In this document: positions 42,397-43,518 of the stretch, one piece after another | Layout: each line of letters opens with the position of its first letter | How positions within the stretch are numbered: the first letter of the stretch is position 1 | From: CAZVWW01 sp964631265 | Lineage (GTDB): Bacteria > Thermotogota > Thermotogae > MWEM01 | DNA length: 43,518 nt | Assembly: GCA_964631265.1 (NCBI GenBank) | Contig: CAZVWW010000005.1 | Span: 1 to 43,518 of the forward strand | Direction: 5' to 3' | Notes under the pieces: generated by a model | The model's input: only the letters and a program-made list of their open reading frames with translations | What the model was told of the DNA's origin: nothing | The model's database searches: none | Program-made: the position numbers and the translations under genes

Positions 42397-43518
42397 ATGT
42401 TTGCATTTCATATGCCGGTCAATATCCAGCAGGGCAGAGGAATACTCAAAAAAAAGGGAAAAGAGCTCCTGCCCGCAATCGGGAAAAAATGTTTTGTTGT
42501 TACGGGGCGCCACTCGGCTAAAGTGAGCGGGGCGCTTGACGATCTGACAGAGGTCCTGAATACCATCGGGATGGGTTATACCATCTTTGATGCTGTTGAG
42601 GAGAACCCCTCTTTTGCCACAGTTGAAGAGGCAGCGGAGAAAATGAAGAGGGAGCATTGCGACTTCGTCTTTGCCATCGGCGGCGGAAGCCCCGTTGATG
42701 CGGGCAAGGCAATCGCCGCACTGGCAAAGAACAACGGCTGGAGCGCCGAGGACCTTTACAGCGTTAAAAACCCGGAGGCCCTTCCCGTTGTCTGTATTCC
42801 GACAACATCGGGAACAGGGACAGAGGTCACACAGTATGCCATCCTAACAGACCGGTTCGGCAACAAGGGTGGATTCGGATCGGAATCGATCTTCCCGGTC
42901 TATTCCTTCATGGATCCCGAATACACGATGACCATGCCCGAAACAATAACGATATCAACCGGGGTGGATGCGCTCAGCCATTCCATAGAGGGCGAGCTGA
43001 AAAACGGGGGAAACGACCCGCTGGTCTCTATGCTCTCCGGGAAGGCCAACGCCATGATAAAAGAGAACTTGAAAGCAACATTGAGACGGCCCAAAGACTA
43101 CAAAACAAGAGAACAGCTGCAGCTGGCATCGATGTATGCGGGCATAGTGATCTCCCAGTACGGGACCACCATCGTCCACTCAGCCGGATACCCGCTCTCC
43201 TCTTTTAAAGACGTCAAACACGGCATCGCGAACGCCTATTTCCTCGTCCCCGTTCTTCGGAGAGTGGCACAAACCAACGAGCCCATCGTCTCCAACGCCA
43301 TCAAACCCTTCAAATCCCTGGACGAGTTGGACAGATTCCTCGAAGACCTCGGTGTCTATGAAAACAGACCGGCCATAACCAGAAAAGAAAGACAGGCGTG
43401 GGCAAAACAAGTCAGACAATCCCAGAGAAGAAAAAAAACCCCGGGCAACTTCGACCTGGCGTTTTTTGAAGAACTTTATCAAAAAATTACCCCTTCACAG
43501 ACCCGGCCATCAGCCCCC
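42397..43518 (+). CDS. iron-containing alcohol dehydrogenase (3' end beyond the window)
   Basis: A member of the Fe-ADH family, which reduces aldehydes or ketones with NAD(P)H. AIGGGSPVDAGKAIA is the nucleotide loop, and TTSGTGTEVTQYAI follows. The four metal ligands D191, H195 (GVDALSHS), H261 and H275 (DVKHGIANA) are all present. AAGAGGTGAT precedes ATG 42397. All 374 codons to the window edge are open with no stop, so the true end lies just outside; the family is usually about 380-390 residues. The substrate is unknown. Confidence 0.92.
   Translation, partial: MFAFHMPVNIQQGRGILKKKGKELLPAIGKKCFVVTGRHSAKVSGALDDLTEVLNTIGMGYTIFDAVEENPSFATVEEAAEKMKREHCDFVFAIGGGSPVDAGKAIAALAKNNGWSAEDLYSVKNPEALPVVCIPTTSGTGTEVTQYAILTDRFGNKGGFGSESIFPVYSFMDPEYTMTMPETITISTGVDALSHSIEGELKNGGNDPLVSMLSGKANAMIKENLKATLRRPKDYKTREQLQLASMYAGIVISQYGTTIVHSAGYPLSSFKDVKHGIANAYFLVPVLRRVAQTNEPIVSNAIKPFKSLDELDRFLEDLGVYENRPAITRKERQAWAKQVRQSQRRKKTPGNFDLAFFEELYQKITPSQTRPSAP

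Overview
The window looks like a chromosomal segment of a flagellated, two-membrane (diderm) anaerobic bacterium of mid-range GC content. Signs of an outer membrane are the flagellar L-ring and P-ring genes (flgH, flgI) with the P-ring chaperone flgA, a small predicted outer-membrane barrel ending in Phe, and a LolA-like protein. FliY rather than plain FliN, the flbD-motA-motB-fliL-fliM-fliY order, the HATPase/PHP/DRTGG gene trio, and fermentation-type genes (carbamate kinase, OadA-type carboxyltransferase, YgeY, oligopeptide ABC uptake, Fe-alcohol dehydrogenase) recall Thermotogota, Spirochaetota or a related candidate phylum. I cannot name the species. No prophage, insertion sequence or CRISPR array was seen.

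Layout: 1-2.5 kb (+) tsf, pyrH, tmk. 2.5-9.65 kb (-) a ten-gene apparent operon, read from an extended -10 promoter near 9740: DRTGG, PHP and HATPase regulatory genes, then flbD, motA, motB, fliL, fliM, fliY and a LolA-like gene. 9.8-15.3 kb (+) glpQ-type phosphodiesterase, a cNMP/TPR protein, a small membrane protein, LysM-M23 peptidase, ygeY and murJ. 15.4 kb tRNA-Gln(CUG) with a consensus promoter and a terminator, then an M50 protease. 16.2-17.5 kb (-) an unknown envelope protein and a YfcE-like phosphoesterase, both with structured leaders. 17.7-22.8 kb (+) birA, then flgB-flgC-fliE-flgA-flgH-flgI-flgJ. 22.8-23.35 kb is a non-coding cluster of hairpins and repeats. 23.35-27.2 kb (+) arcC, a degenerate sigma-54-activator-like protein, acylphosphatase and OadA. 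27.3-32.9 kb (+) rsfS, fliF, lepA, truA, a small membrane protein and nfi. 32.9-35.05 kb (-) a DUF368/PopT family transporter and an unknown protein. 35.3-41.6 kb (+) oppA-B-C-D-F and a DUF1292-like gene. 41.7-43.5 kb (+) an outer-membrane barrel and an iron-containing alcohol dehydrogenase cut by the window edge.

The most unusual signal is the non-coding region 22.87-23.23 kb. It holds three copies, two on + and one on -, of a two-hairpin module. Each first hairpin has a 9-bp stem and an 8-nt YCCCCYGG loop. The stem sequences differ between copies but pairing is kept, as in a structured mobile repeat or a conserved RNA. Other points of interest are three genes whose Shine-Dalgarno position implies CTG start codons (rsfS, nfi, DUF368), an RBS-masking leader hairpin before the gene at 16.2-16.95 kb, a polyglutamine linker in FliY, an insertion in the MotB OmpA-like domain, and FlgH without a lipobox cysteine. 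Non-ATG starts, mostly TTG, are common throughout.
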